Origin: Tolypocladium sp. Sup5 PDA-1
Taxonomy: Eukaryota > Ascomycota > Sordariomycetes > Hypocreales > Ophiocordycipitaceae
Direction of reading: 5' to 3'
Assembly (NCBI GenBank): GCA_000750105.3
Contig: JPHH03000009.1
Span: forward strand, 1-64,000
DNA: 64,000 bases
Part shown: positions 11,901 to 22,212 of the stretch, one piece after another
Position numbering within the stretch: position 1 is the first letter of the stretch
How the letters are laid out: each line of letters opens with the position of its first letter
The notes under the pieces: model-generated
What the model saw: only the letters and a program-made list of their open reading frames with translations
What the model was told of the DNA's origin: nothing
Databases searched by the model: none
Program-made: the position numbers and the translations under genes

Positions 11901-14900
11901 TGCTTCGGCGGCCAGGTCTCGACGTTTGTCGGACTGGATCGTAAACTCTACGACAGCGTCGCCGTCCTGCGGCATCACCTGAACGAGTGCGACGCTGTCA
12001 TGCAGTCGGAGCCGCTGGGTCTGAGCAGCATCTACCCGGCCATCTTCTCGCACACGCCGGCCGAAGACCCGGTCCGACTGCAGACCATGTTGTTCGCTAT
12101 GCAGTACGCGTGCGCCAGGAGCTGGATGGACTGCGGGCTATCCGGCAAGATCGTCGCCGTCGTGGGCCACAGCTTCGGCGAGCTCACGGCGCTGTGCATC
12201 TCGGGCGTTCTGAGCCTCCAAGACGCCATCCAGTTGGTCGCTCGCCGCGCCCGGCTGGTGCATGATGCGTGGGGTCCGGATAGGGGCGCCATGATGGCCG
12301 TCGAGACCGACGAGTCGCTCGTGCAGGAGCTCCTCGCTGAGGCGGGCAGCCATGTTGACGCCAGCCATGGTCCAGCCAGCATCGCTTGTTATAATGGTCC
12401 ACGGAACTTCACGCTGGCAGGATCAACCAAGGCCATCGACACGGTAGCTGAGACACTGGCCAGTAACGGCAAGTTTTCCGCCATCAAGAACAAGAAGCTC
12501 AATGTCACCAATGCTTTTCACTCGTCGCTCGTCGACCCTCTTTTGGGCCCCCTTGAGCAGGTCGGAAATGATCTGACCTTCCAGGAGCCCTCGATTCCAG
12601 TGGAGCGAGCCACAGAGACCAAGTTCACGGGGCCCCTGACGGGGACGTTTGTTTCCGACCACATGCGGAAGCCCGTCTTCTTCAGCCACGCCATCCAACG
12701 GCTAGCCAAGAAACACCCGTCGGCCATCTTTCTCGAGGCGGGCTCCAGCTCGACCATCACCGCCATGGCGAGTCGTGCTCTGATGGGGCAGACAGCTCCC
12801 GGTAGCTCGCACCACTTCCAAGCCATCAACATCACCAACAACAAGGGCCTGACCAGCCTGACAGATTCGACCGTCTCCCTTTGGAAGCAGGGCCTGCACG
12901 TGTCCTTCTGGGGGCATCACGCACGGCAGACAAACGAGTACGCGTCGCTCCTGTTGCCACCGTACCAGTTTGAGAAGACGCGCCATTGGCTGGAGCTCAA
13001 GTCGTCGACCGAAGCCGTTAAAATAGCTGCAGAACGTCTATTAGAAAAAAGGCAACGCAAGCAGCAACGAGCAGAATTAGAAAAAGACGAGAAGAATCTG
13101 AGTCTGTGGACTTTTGTCGGGTACCAGGACGGGGAAAAGGGGGAAAGAGGCCGTAAATGTCGTTTCCGCATCAACACGGGGTCCGACAAGTACAGGATGC
13201 TCATCTCGGGCCACGTTATAGCCCAGACGGCGCCCATCTGCCCGGCCACGCTCCAGATAGACATGGCCATCGAGGCTCTCTTCAGCCTTCATCCTGACTG
13301 GAAAGAATATGGCCTGCAGCCCGTCGTTCAAGACATGACCAACCACGCACCGCTCTGCGTGGACCCCTCGCGCGTCGTCTGGCTCGACTTGAAGCCCCTC
13401 GACTCGAACCAGACACAATGGGAGTGGGACATGTCGAGCGCCTCTGACGACGACGGCGCGCAGGCACAGACGCAAATGCACGTCCACGGGAGGCTGCATG
13501 TACGATCGCCGAAGGACGCCTCGTACGTGGCCGAGTTTGCTCGTTTCGAGCGCTTGGTTAGCTACTCGTCGTGCAAGGAGCTGCTCGAGACAGCCGGCCG
13601 AGATGGAGACGAGGTGCAGCAAGGCCGCAACGTCTACCGCGCCTTTGCGGAGCTCGTTGACTACGCCGACATGTACCGCGGCGTGCGTGCTGTCGTGGGA
13701 CGCGGGGATGAATGCGCTGGCCGCGTGCACCGCCGACATTGCGGCGACACATGGCTCGATGTGCTCTTGGACGACTGCTTCAGCCAAGTCTCGGGTCTCT
13801 GGGTAAACTGCATGACCGACACGAGCCCCGACGATATGTACATTGCGAGCGGGTGCGAGATGTCGATGCGCTCACCACGCGGAGTCCTGCTTCCGAATCA
13901 GGGGCACGATGTTTGGCATGTGTATTCGCGCAACACGCGGCAGTCTGACACAGCATACGTGACAGACGTCTTCGTGTTTGATGCCGCGAGCGGGAAGCTG
14001 GCCGAGGTCATACTGGGGATCCAGTATACGCGGGTATCCAAGGTGTCGATGAGCAGGATGTTGACCAAGCTCACCAAAGACAAGTCGGCGTTGATCAACG
14101 CAAACACCACTTCGGCGCTCAGCCAGATCCAAACCACTGCGGATCTTGCCGCGGCCGATGTTGCCACTCCGTCGGGGGTTCAAGGTATGTGTGTGGGTGA
14201 GACCAGCGGCATCTTGAAGAAAAAGAACAAGCAGAGGAACAACAAGAAGAGCAAGTCCTCCGGGCGACTAGATATTGCGGACGAGGTCAGAAAGCTGGTG
14301 GCAACCGTCGCGGGCATGGAAGTCGGCGACGTCACGCTCGACACGGCGCTGGCCGATATTGGCATAGACTCCCTGATGGGCATGGAGCTTGGCCGCGAGG
14401 TAGATGTTGTCTTCAAGTGCACGTTGCCCCAGGCTGGATTGCTGCAGGCCACATGCGTACGCCAGCTCATCGAGCTTATTTCCAGCGCCTTGTTTGGGGC
14501 CACCAGGGAGTCTTGTGACAAAATTGACAGCAACGAGTCCTCGTCCGATCAAGACGACTGGTCCAACACGAGCCAGGGTGACAGGTCGGCTACGTCTGCG
14601 TCTGTCCTTCACACGGGCAGCGCCACGCCGGATGAGGAATCCGTCGCGCAAGAGGACATCAAGTTTTCTGCCACCACGGAACTAGAGCTATCCGGCACCG
14701 ACATCCTCGAGTGCTTCGGAGACGTCAAGATGAGCACGGACAAGCAACTCTGCGACCTCCATCTCGACAACATCGACCGCGCGGTCATCGCCGCCACAAG
14801 CCGGCTCTGCGTTGCTCTCATCGTCGAGGCATTCGAGCAGCTGGGCTGCCACCTGCGTGCTGCCGCTTCAGGCGCCACCCTCGAGCGCGTGCCGTTTCTG

Positions 14901-17153
14901 AGCCAGTACGAGCGCCTGATGGAGTGGATGTACGGCTTCCTCGAGACCGAGGCGCGCCTGGTGGACGTGGATGCTGTCACTGGGCAGCTGACGAGGACAG
15001 CCGTCGCGGTACCTCCCAAGTCGAGCAAGGCCATTGTGAAGGAGCTCTTGGTGGCCCATCCCGACTGGGCTGTGGCCACCAAGCTCATCTACCACGCGGG
15101 CACGCCGTTGGCGGGCGTTCTATCCGGCGAGACAGACGGGATTCGTGTCCTTTTCGGGTCGGCAGAGGGTCGCGAGCTGGTGGCAGCGCTGTACCGGGAC
15201 CACCCCTTTAACATCATGCTGGCCGGCCAGATGCGCGATCTTATCGGCCGCCTGTCCAAGAGAGCCCAAGGAGGAGGAGGAACGCTCAAGATTCTCGAGA
15301 TGGGCGCCGGCACGGGAGGCACAACGTGCGTGCTCGTTCCGTTTCTGGCGTCGCTAGACATTCCTGTCGAATATACCTTTACGGACCTATCGTCGTCCAT
15401 GGTGGCTGCGGCGCGCCGTAGGTTCGGCAAGCAGTATCCATTCATGCGTTTTGCCGTACACGACATTGAGAAGCCGCCAGCAGAGGAATTACGCGGCCAG
15501 CACATCGTCATCGCTAGCAACGCCGTCCACGCAACGCACAACATAGCCGCGTCGGCTACCAACGTGCACAAGGCCTTGCGACCCGACGGCTTCCTTATGC
15601 TGCTGGAACAGACCGAATGCATGCCCTTCTCCAACCTCATCTTCGGCCTGCTCGAGGGCTGGTGGCTGTTCGACGATGGCCGTAACCACGCCATCGTCTC
15701 GACTCAACACTGGGAGCGCGATCTTCATGCCGCCGGCTTTGGCCATGTCGACTGGACTGATGGCCAGCTCCCCGAGAATAACATTCAGAGGGTCATAGTC
15801 GCGCTGGCCAGTGGGCCGACTCGGGAACGTCTGCCCATCCCAGAGCCACAGCCCGATGATGAGCAAAGGCAGTCGACACGGGATGTGGCGAAACGCAAGG
15901 CTGAGGCCGAGAGATATGTGGCCGAGTACACGGCCAGGTGGGCTGCGCCTACAGAATCATCATCGTCATATTTGAGTACCGAGACGATGAACAGGCATGA
16001 CGCCGTCGTCGTCGTCACGGGTGCCACCGGAAGCCTGGGCTCGCACCTCGTCGCTGCATTCGCAGAGCACCCGGACGTCAAGACGGTCGTTTGCGTCAAC
16101 CGCCGCAGCAGCAGCATGCCCGTCGAGATGCGCCAGGCAGACGCCTTGTCCAGACGCGGCATCTCGCTCTCGCCCGCCTCCCGTTCCAAGCTTCGCATCC
16201 TCGAGACCGACACATCCCGGCCGCAGCTCGGCCTTGCAGCATCCGAGTATGACTGGCTGGCGCAGCAGGGCTCCCACATCGTGCACAACGCGTGGCCCAT
16301 GAGCGGCACGCGTCCCATTACCGCCTTCGAGGCGCAGTTCCAAACGATGCGCAACCTCCTGGACCTGGCGCGTGACATGGCGTGCCGAGCCTCAACGGCA
16401 AACGGCTCGGGCCAGTTCCGCCGCGTCGGCTTCCAGCTAGTGACTTCCATTGGCGTCGTCGGCCACGCAAGCCAGGCGCGCGTGCCCGAGCATCGAGTCC
16501 CCATGGCCGCCGTGTTGCCCACGGGTTACTGCGAGGCAAAGTGGGTGTGCGAGCGCATGCTGGACGAGACGCTGCACAAGCATCCGGCCCTGTTCCGGCC
16601 CATGGTCGTTCGTCCCGGCCAGATTGCCGGCTCCACAACCAGCGGGGTGTGGAACCCTGTTGAGCATCTTGCCTTCATAGTCAAGTCGGCCCAGTCGCTG
16701 CGTTCCTGGCCAGATTTGGATGGTGTCTTGCAGTGGGTGCCGGTCAACTATGCCGCCGCCGCCATGATGGACCTGCTGCATGTCGGGAACGAGGCTGATG
16801 CCCCCGAGCCTTCTCCCGTCTACCATATCGACAACCCCGTCGGGCAACCATGGAAGGAAATGTCGCCTGTGCTGACCGACGCGCTCGGCATCCCGCCCGA
16901 TGGCATTGTGCCGTTCCGCGATTGGCTCCGACGGGTCTGCCGCTCACCGCTGCAGGAGACAGAGAACCCGGCCGCCCGCATCATCGACTTTTTAGAAAGC
17001 AACTTTGAGCGCATGTCGTGCGGTGGGTTGGTTCTGGATGTTGCAAAGGCGCAGGAGCATTCCAAGACCATTGCCGCTCTGGGTCCCGTGAATTCCGAGA
17101 TTGCCAAAAGTTATGTAAAGGCTTGGAAGCAGATGGGATTTCTGGCGTTGTGA
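8922..17153 (+). CDS. Non-reducing polyketide synthase, SAT-KS-AT-PT-ACP-CMeT-R
   Basis: A single uninterrupted frame of 2743 residues builds a C-methylated aromatic polyketide and releases it reductively. Domains in order: SAT (about 10-370; active Cys158 in GFCMG, His280); KS (about 437-860; Cys611 in DTACSSS, His746 in EAHGTG, His786); malonyl-CoA AT (about 990-1300; Ser1084 in GHSFGE); PT (about 1400-1720; His1431 and Asp1618, the dehydratase-like pair guiding cyclisation); one ACP (Ser1817 in GIDSL) after a Lys-rich linker; C-methyltransferase (SAM motif EMGAGTGGT at 2126); and a terminal SDR-type reductase (GATGSLG near 2367, Tyr2536 and Lys2540). All key residues are present. This is the architecture of 3-methylorcinaldehyde, sorbicillin, citrinin and azaphilone synthases, so an aryl aldehyde is the expected product. 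No highly reducing partner lies in the window, so the starter may be acetyl or come from elsewhere. Confidence 0.96.
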   Translation: MTVSTHEPREEAAVLLFGSQVESLSKQSLDDIRNTLQDGLSRKWILDTVAGLPSYWDALVKTVSRITDTVGTRRGEQLLADLDSWLRRSPNGGQEDDLAMNLEALPSMVLSPLVVLTQLAQYRRYLEVNRRIGQDGTNKTDLHADMVAQKKTSTLGFCMGLLGAFAVASARNKEELDKYGGVAVRLAMVGGALIDAQDEWNKELGLGPSKSYATAWRNPKQREDMRRIVDGLFPEAYISVLYDDARATVTTSERAAPRLLRHLHGAGITTATVGFRGDIHSPKPETKTNTDALIAFCNTMPGLQFPDAAHLALESYTNAGDGKPIAPDAGSVHEIALRTIFAQQCNWYGTFAAVQATRLDDSEALVVAFGLDRCVPPTLMRRLGPKLVQFADLHDDVLQPCSDSGIEIEARLRQHQQQQHEGDEADINKSARADDEDAIAVVGMSIKVAGADDLEEFSRMLRTGKSQHQLIGPDRMTFDSLFRDKEEPPRQWYGNLMRDVDAFDHKFFKKSPRESAAMDPQQRLLLQAAYQAVEQAGYFTETARSSPGKNRKDREHIGVYMGAPAVDYEHNVACHSANAFTATGNLQSFLAGRVAHYFGWTGPAMTLDTACSSSAVAIHTACRNLLAGECNAALAGGVALFTNPLWFQSLAAANFLSPTGQCKPFDHQADGFCRAEGIACVFLKRMSDAVADGNPILGCIASSAVYQNQNSTPMFVPNSPSLSQLFKDVIRQANMAPSDISLVEAHGTGTPVGDPAEYESIRLALGGPGIRPKPLPIGSLKGHLGHTEGTSGVASLIKVLLMMRENYIPPQASFSKLNPAINASPSDLMEVVTSLRSWSDSDDRKVALINNYGAGGSNAAMVVTQSPYHDAGSASAPIRGDYQNHADEQQPRFPFRIASLDVRSIKAYAAKLASVLRSHSESSVSVPLTLADMSFNINRHSNPTLGQSLIFSCRSVDELDVKLSFVASDATSLSSNPSDLGIEPTKPLRPVILCFGGQVSTFVGLDRKLYDSVAVLRHHLNECDAVMQSEPLGLSSIYPAIFSHTPAEDPVRLQTMLFAMQYACARSWMDCGLSGKIVAVVGHSFGELTALCISGVLSLQDAIQLVARRARLVHDAWGPDRGAMMAVETDESLVQELLAEAGSHVDASHGPASIACYNGPRNFTLAGSTKAIDTVAETLASNGKFSAIKNKKLNVTNAFHSSLVDPLLGPLEQVGNDLTFQEPSIPVERATETKFTGPLTGTFVSDHMRKPVFFSHAIQRLAKKHPSAIFLEAGSSSTITAMASRALMGQTAPGSSHHFQAINITNNKGLTSLTDSTVSLWKQGLHVSFWGHHARQTNEYASLLLPPYQFEKTRHWLELKSSTEAVKIAAERLLEKRQRKQQRAELEKDEKNLSLWTFVGYQDGEKGERGRKCRFRINTGSDKYRMLISGHVIAQTAPICPATLQIDMAIEALFSLHPDWKEYGLQPVVQDMTNHAPLCVDPSRVVWLDLKPLDSNQTQWEWDMSSASDDDGAQAQTQMHVHGRLHVRSPKDASYVAEFARFERLVSYSSCKELLETAGRDGDEVQQGRNVYRAFAELVDYADMYRGVRAVVGRGDECAGRVHRRHCGDTWLDVLLDDCFSQVSGLWVNCMTDTSPDDMYIASGCEMSMRSPRGVLLPNQGHDVWHVYSRNTRQSDTAYVTDVFVFDAASGKLAEVILGIQYTRVSKVSMSRMLTKLTKDKSALINANTTSALSQIQTTADLAAADVATPSGVQGMCVGETSGILKKKNKQRNNKKSKSSGRLDIADEVRKLVATVAGMEVGDVTLDTALADIGIDSLMGMELGREVDVVFKCTLPQAGLLQATCVRQLIELISSALFGATRESCDKIDSNESSSDQDDWSNTSQGDRSATSASVLHTGSATPDEESVAQEDIKFSATTELELSGTDILECFGDVKMSTDKQLCDLHLDNIDRAVIAATSRLCVALIVEAFEQLGCHLRAAASGATLERVPFLSQYERLMEWMYGFLETEARLVDVDAVTGQLTRTAVAVPPKSSKAIVKELLVAHPDWAVATKLIYHAGTPLAGVLSGETDGIRVLFGSAEGRELVAALYRDHPFNIMLAGQMRDLIGRLSKRAQGGGGTLKILEMGAGTGGTTCVLVPFLASLDIPVEYTFTDLSSSMVAAARRRFGKQYPFMRFAVHDIEKPPAEELRGQHIVIASNAVHATHNIAASATNVHKALRPDGFLMLLEQTECMPFSNLIFGLLEGWWLFDDGRNHAIVSTQHWERDLHAAGFGHVDWTDGQLPENNIQRVIVALASGPTRERLPIPEPQPDDEQRQSTRDVAKRKAEAERYVAEYTARWAAPTESSSSYLSTETMNRHDAVVVVTGATGSLGSHLVAAFAEHPDVKTVVCVNRRSSSMPVEMRQADALSRRGISLSPASRSKLRILETDTSRPQLGLAASEYDWLAQQGSHIVHNAWPMSGTRPITAFEAQFQTMRNLLDLARDMACRASTANGSGQFRRVGFQLVTSIGVVGHASQARVPEHRVPMAAVLPTGYCEAKWVCERMLDETLHKHPALFRPMVVRPGQIAGSTTSGVWNPVEHLAFIVKSAQSLRSWPDLDGVLQWVPVNYAAAAMMDLLHVGNEADAPEPSPVYHIDNPVGQPWKEMSPVLTDALGIPPDGIVPFRDWLRRVCRSPLQETENPAARIIDFLESNFERMSCGGLVLDVAKAQEHSKTIAALGPVNSEIAKSYVKAWKQMGFLAL

Positions 17154-17994
17154 ATCGATTCAGGCCGTTAAGCTGTTGTTTTAATGCTTTCGGTTCTGGC
17201 TAGAGTAGCGATGGCTCGGGGATACACGGAGTATGTAAGTTGAGGTTAGAGATGGAGTTGACGTCGAAGATTTAGGCTGTAATAAGCTACCCTGTACATA
17301 CATGTTTACTCAAGAGAGCCTGACTCTTTCCAACTCTCCCCTGTAAAAAGAATTTACCTCTTCTACTGTTACACGGAATCTATAGGCCACCCGGCCGTGC
17401 TTTTGCTGCTGGGTCCCATCGTGACCTTAACAGCACAGAGGAAGACCTTAGGAGAGTTCATCTTCCTCTGCAAAGCAGGTCTCGACAACTAAAACAGTAA
17501 CAAAAACGGTGATAAAAACGGTAAAGCAGAACGAGTGCTGCTAGGGGGCTATTTTTAGACCGGGACCTGATTTACCGTATAGTTTAATATTTAAGCTCGA
17601 TAAACGTCGAATCGCCCCCGACTTCTCAAGAAGCCTCTGAGAATAATCACCTGCAATCATAAACATTGCGACGGGTAGCCAAAAATGTATATAGCATAAT
17701 CGCCCTGTGGATAACTACCTACGTGGTTTAGGAATTGTCTTTTGCTTGCCGCTCCTCGGAGCATTGCCAGTCCACACCTGCGCGAGCGAGTCATCCGGAG
17801 GATATTAAACATGTTGATATCGAGCTGACGACGCACATGAACAACTAGCAAACGACTGCAAAAAGGGCCCCGTTGAGTTGGAAGGCCTTGAACATGTCGC
17901 AAGCAGTCCATTGATACAAAAGATGCATGGTACTGTTGGCCGCAGCTCAGCTTCTGCCTGTATCGTCTCAATCGGCTGGAGACTCACCCTGATC
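17154..17994. other. Intergenic, no gene seen
   Basis: 3' flank of the synthase. It is moderately AT-rich, with an A-rich patch around 17490-17530. No ORF with recognisable content. Confidence 0.5.
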
Positions 17995-20298
17995 CTACTT
18001 GAACCTCGCCCTCGGTTGTTGGTCGTTGGATATGAAGTGGCTTCCACCCGCGCACCGAGAACCGTTTGCTTGCGGGATCCGAGGGTATCCGACGGGACAA
18101 AGTCCGTTCCGCTGCAGGTACTCCTGCATCTTCTTCTTTTTCTTTCGCTCCTGTTCTTCCTTTTTTATCTTCTCTAGCAGGACGTCCCGGGCTGCATCTC
18201 TAGCGTGCCGAGTGGCTCTCTGCAGGCGCTGGAACTCCTCTTCTTTGGCAATCTCGGCCGCTTTGTCGCACTGGAGCTGCTCCCACACGGTGTCACTGAC
18301 TCCTGTGTCTCTCTCCTCAGCATACGCTGCTCCTCGCTCGTCGTCGTCACATGGTGCCGCGGGCTGATCTTCAATAATGCTCGTCTCACCCTCCATGCAT
18401 TCATGCTCGGGTGGTTGAGTTGCTGCTGTCAGCACTGTGCTAAGTGTGCTCGTCGTTGACGGTCGTACAAGGCAAGATGGGGTCGGCTGCGCAGCCAAAA
18501 TTGTTTCAGGATATGTCAGGCTTCGGGCCTGCGTACTCGATGCTCGATTCTGACGCTCCTCGTGCATGGCGCAGAGCTCGCCAGTGATCATAACCTCTTC
18601 AAGCATAAGCTAACGCGTGTTTGTGCTCGTACTCGACTTGACTAGTCGTTAAAAGATTCCCGCCGCAAGCGTTTTTACATCGCGTGCGTTAGCCTAGCTA
18701 TCTTATAAGATTAGCCCGCGAGAAAGTCCCATCAGCTTTGTCGTGTATACGTTATTAGGATTGGTCAGTACGGCAAGGTCCAAGTCCACACCATTCTCCC
18801 TCGGCCGATTTTGCTACCCGGTAAGCACTACTCGAAGAAGCATAATACACTCCTCAGCCGATAAAGCTTGGAAGTCGACAACCTCTGGGAAGCGGGATAA
18901 GAGACCCGGGTTAATAGCCATGAGACGGTTGATCTCGTTCTGGTATCCAGCGAGAATTACAATATGCTTCTTGTGATAGCGGTCCTTGGTTAGACAAGCC
19001 ACTGATTCGTCAATCGCCTCGCGACAATATGTGCCCTCGTTCAAGCGATAAGCCTCGTCCACAAAGAGGACGCGGCCTAGGGCGCGGTCCAGCATCTGTT
19101 GCACTTTCGGTCCCGTCAGGCCGATATACTGGCCGACGAGCTCCGTATCAGAGCATTCTTGTACCTTAGCTATTGCCGGTCCGATGTTGAACACTCGTCT
19201 ACGGCGTCGATAATGATGAAAACTTGGGAAACAACGTCAGTACGGCCTGAAGGGTTCTCGAAATTTCTGTATACGAAGGACCAGCTGGCTGAGTCTGATT
19301 GTGTTTATAGAGTGCTGTGACGGGTATTGGCGACATCGGAATAGGCTGGATCAGCTGTCGTAAAATGCTTGCTAATATCCGTTTAGCTGTTTGTTCAACC
19401 CGGCGCTGAAACTCGCAATAAACGTATGCAACAGCCACATCAGCAATGCCACTAAATCGAGTGGCCACGTCGTCGACCATGACTGCAGATAGAATCGTCT
19501 TCCCTGCACCGGGCATACCGGTACAGGACAGCGTCGTGTTGGCGGTGTTCAACCACTTCCGGTAAATTTCCGAGTTCAGAAGCCACTGGCAAGTGCCAGG
19601 CTGTCTGCGGTCCGGTATGTCTATGTGCCGAGTAGAGTAATCCATCGGCGCGAGCCATTCAAGGACAGCCATGCGATCGTGTTGTTCCTCACGAGCAGTC
19701 TGGCGGTGATGCAAACGATCAACATCAACCTCAACTCGGTCCAAGACCGTCGGAGGGTTGTTAGCCCGACTCCCAACTCGGTCAACTGATCTTGGCTGTT
19801 CTCTGAGCTTTCTTGAATAGTCTTCACCAGAATGGCCAGCCGCTGACCATTCTCTTTAGCGCTCTGTCGGATGGTATAGGTGAGTTTTCGCGTGTCATTT
19901 GTCAAGGCAATGTCGAGTAAGCTCTTCTCGCGCTCGATTGAGCATATGATGTTGAGCACCTCCTTCTCGTTGAATGGCCATTTCATCTTCATCCACGACT
20001 CACGCAGGCCGGGTTTCAGTTCTAGCCTTCCCTTCAATACTTCTAAAAGAGCTTTCAAACGGCCCAAGGGAGCATCAGAGCCTTGAAGAGCTTCCAGTGT
20101 TTCGATCCACGCCTTGCCTTCTTCTGAATCGTCGGCTCCATCTTTCAGTCGACTCAGGGTGTACTCGCATGCCCTCAGCTCTTCTCGAAGTTGCTTCCTT
20201 TGTGCCGTCGCACCAACCGCTGTGCCGATGTACTTGACTACCTGCGACGACAATTGAATGACGGCTATGATACTAGCCGTTATGCTGAGTGGGTCCAT
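17995..20298 (-). pseudogene. Chimeric relic: NACHT NLR N-terminus joined to CbxX/CfqX AAA ATPase C-terminus
   Basis: Read on the minus strand, the relic starts at 20298 with MDPLSITASIIAVI, the usual opening of the helical N-terminal domain of fungal NACHT proteins. After a frameshift near 19750 it continues into a NACHT domain with Walker A motif GMPGAGKT. A second shift near 19225 precedes the Walker B motif FIIIDAVDEC. Within about 40 bp the sequence switches to the middle of a CbxX/CfqX-type AAA module (TELVGQYIG, then VLFVDEAYRL as Walker B), which ends at 18814. About 200 bp of degraded sequence follow. Then comes a C-terminal piece (18606-17995) with a charged coiled coil and the ending CPVGYPRIPQ...RCAGGSHF, which I recall from fungal proteins annotated as stage V sporulation protein K-like. 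The frame is broken at least three times, so this is a pseudogene and probably a recombination product. Confidence 0.75.
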
Positions 20299-20745
20299 GT
20301 AAGATTTCTGCTGCAGTAGAACGGGGAGAACTATCGTCGACGTCCACTTTGGCATGTCGCTGTCCAGGGGTGCTTCCTTGAGAAGAGGGGAGAAGAGTCG
20401 GCCACAGGACTCCTCGTAGTTTCCAACACCATCTTGGCCCCGTACCTCGGATGTCGGTTTGTAACATCGACGACTATCCTTGTGTCTTGGCAAACTAGCG
20501 CTGACTCTACGTCATAGTCGTCTCACCATGAGTCGCGTTCGCGAAAACTATGCCTTGTCTTGAGGAACGAAGAGACGAAAGGACTTCTTTCGCGCCGCCG
20601 GCCCGGCCCTCCTCCCCCCTCAAAATGCCCGCTTCCTATTGGCCTAAAATACCTTCCTAAATTAGCCGCCGTCCCGCGCGTGCCTGTCGACCTGCGCCCC
20701 CGTCTTCCTCGCTGCGTCCGCCCGCCCACCTGCTTGTCTCCCGCC

Positions 20746-21160
20746 TCAGACTTTATCGTCTCCTAGCCAGGGAGGCGCTTCCTGGATAGTTCTTTCGCTC
20801 AGCTCCTCGAGCCTGCTTTGTGCGGCGGTCATTCCCTCGGGCACCCGGTTCCCCACCAGGTCTCTCTCCCGCACCTTGGAAACGAGCATGATGCCGTCCA
20901 GGGTCCGGCAGCGCGACAGCTGCACGTACAGGCTGTACGGGTCGCATTGCGCGGGCACGACCCGCCCGTCGACGTTTGTCGTCCGTGTCCCTCGCAGCTC
21001 CAGCGCTACGCGCTCCAGCGTTCTGCCTTACACCTTATAGTCCGTGCAGGCAAAAGCCGCCGCACAGGGCAAGCCTTTCCGGCTCACGTCGTTCTGCTGC
21101 CACGGCCGCTTCCGCTGGCATTGGATCCTGACGCTCATCGGCGTCAACAGGATCGAGGCG
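20746..21160 (-). pseudogene. 3' end of a PIF1-like DNA helicase (possible Helitron remnant)
   Basis: On the minus strand one frame reads through motifs typical of the last helicase motifs of PIF1-family proteins: TDYKV(stop)GRTLERVALEL, then SLYVQLSRCRTLDGIML and VPEGMTAAQSRLEELS. One stop, TAA at 21028-21030, sits where Gln (CAA) is expected, a RIP-type change. The helicase core upstream is missing. Such fragments come from Helitrons or from the expanded subtelomeric PIF1 families of fungi, and I cannot choose between them. Confidence 0.7.
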
Positions 21161-21520
21161 TATCAATGAACCACTTGATCACTTAATTGGCTTGCCGGGC
21201 CGGGCCGTCCAGCCTTTCTCCGGGACCCTTGCTGGGTTAGTAACGTTATTACAACTTCCACTAATCGAGAGGTGGAGAAGTTCCACCGAAAGGCAAAAGT
21301 GCCTCAATGAGCCGTGTCTCTCCCGTTTCGGCAAGAGCCGAATCTATTTCCGCCTTCACATTGGCGGTGTGCAACGTATCCCGCCAATGCTGGACACAGC
21401 CTCAAGCTGTGCTAGAGGCGTCATGCAAGTAAGCAACGCAATCGGGATTTCACGAACAACGTCACATGCAGCCCGACACTGTCTTCTTCCATGATGATAT
21501 TCCGCTTTGACTGACCTAGC

Positions 21521-21527
21521 TATATAA
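21521..21527 (+). promoter_or_regulatory. TATA box of the small secreted protein gene
   Basis: TATATAA lies 116 bp upstream of the ATG at 21643, with a pyrimidine- and CA-rich leader between them, as in many strongly expressed fungal genes for secreted proteins. Confidence 0.5.
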
Positions 21528-21642
21528 AGCCTAAGAGCTCCTCCGTCTAGGTCAGATCTTACCCATTGCCAATCCACTGATATCTTTAAAATCCTATCTA
21601 CTTATTTCTCTTTCCCACACTCGAGTCCCTAGCAAAGCAACA

Positions 21643-22212
21643 ATGAAGCTCATCAACATTATCGCTATTATCTTTGCGAGCGGTGCTGCGGTCGTCGCCT
21701 CGCCTGTCGAGAAGGCGGAGAGCGAGGTTACAAAACGCGCGATCACGTACGGAGTAAGTCTGCCTCCTTCCCGATGGCCAGTGCTTCTTGTACTGAGGAC
21801 TATATTTTAGGTATGCAACGGCACAAGCTGCAAGTTTGGGTTGTCCAACTGGTATGTCCTCGGATCTTCAACTTCTCGTGTATTTTCCATACTAATAGTC
21901 TCGGATATAGGCCCTGTGATGTTGGAAAGGTATGGCGGGCTCCGGTTGCAAGGAACGTGTTAAATACTAACAGCTGTCTGACTAGTGTACTGCACAAAGT
22001 GGTGGCGGCGATGGAAAATCGTGCTACGCTATAGATAGCTCGACGACTTACTGCCCCGGTAGGTAATCTGAGGGGGTCCATCGACTCTACGCTTGCTATT
22101 AAGGCGGCCAAATATATACACTTTCACTCCTACCTGCCTTCCGCACAAACCTATAGGTGAAAATCGTCAATGCGACCTACTATATAAAGGGTGCTCTATC
22201 CGTATACTATAA
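21643..22212 (+). CDS. Small secreted eight-cysteine protein with Kex2 site, five exons
   Basis: Exons 21643-21753, 21811-21851, 21911-21929, 21986-22058 and 22157-22212 give 99 residues. Introns are 57, 59, 56 and 98 bp, all GT-AG, and introns 2 and 3 have CTAAT/CTAAC branch sites. Exon 3 is a 19-bp micro-exon. Residues 1-19 form a signal peptide with a hydrophobic core. A short acidic propeptide ends in Lys31-Arg32, a Kex2-type site. The mature part of about 67 residues has eight cysteines (39, 44, 53, 58, 70, 80, 87, 94), enough for four disulfides. This fits a secreted effector or antimicrobial-type peptide, but I recognise no family. It sits among broken genes and repeats, a common place for such genes. 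Without the last intron the protein would stop at 22066 with six cysteines. The eight-cysteine model is preferred. Confidence 0.72.
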
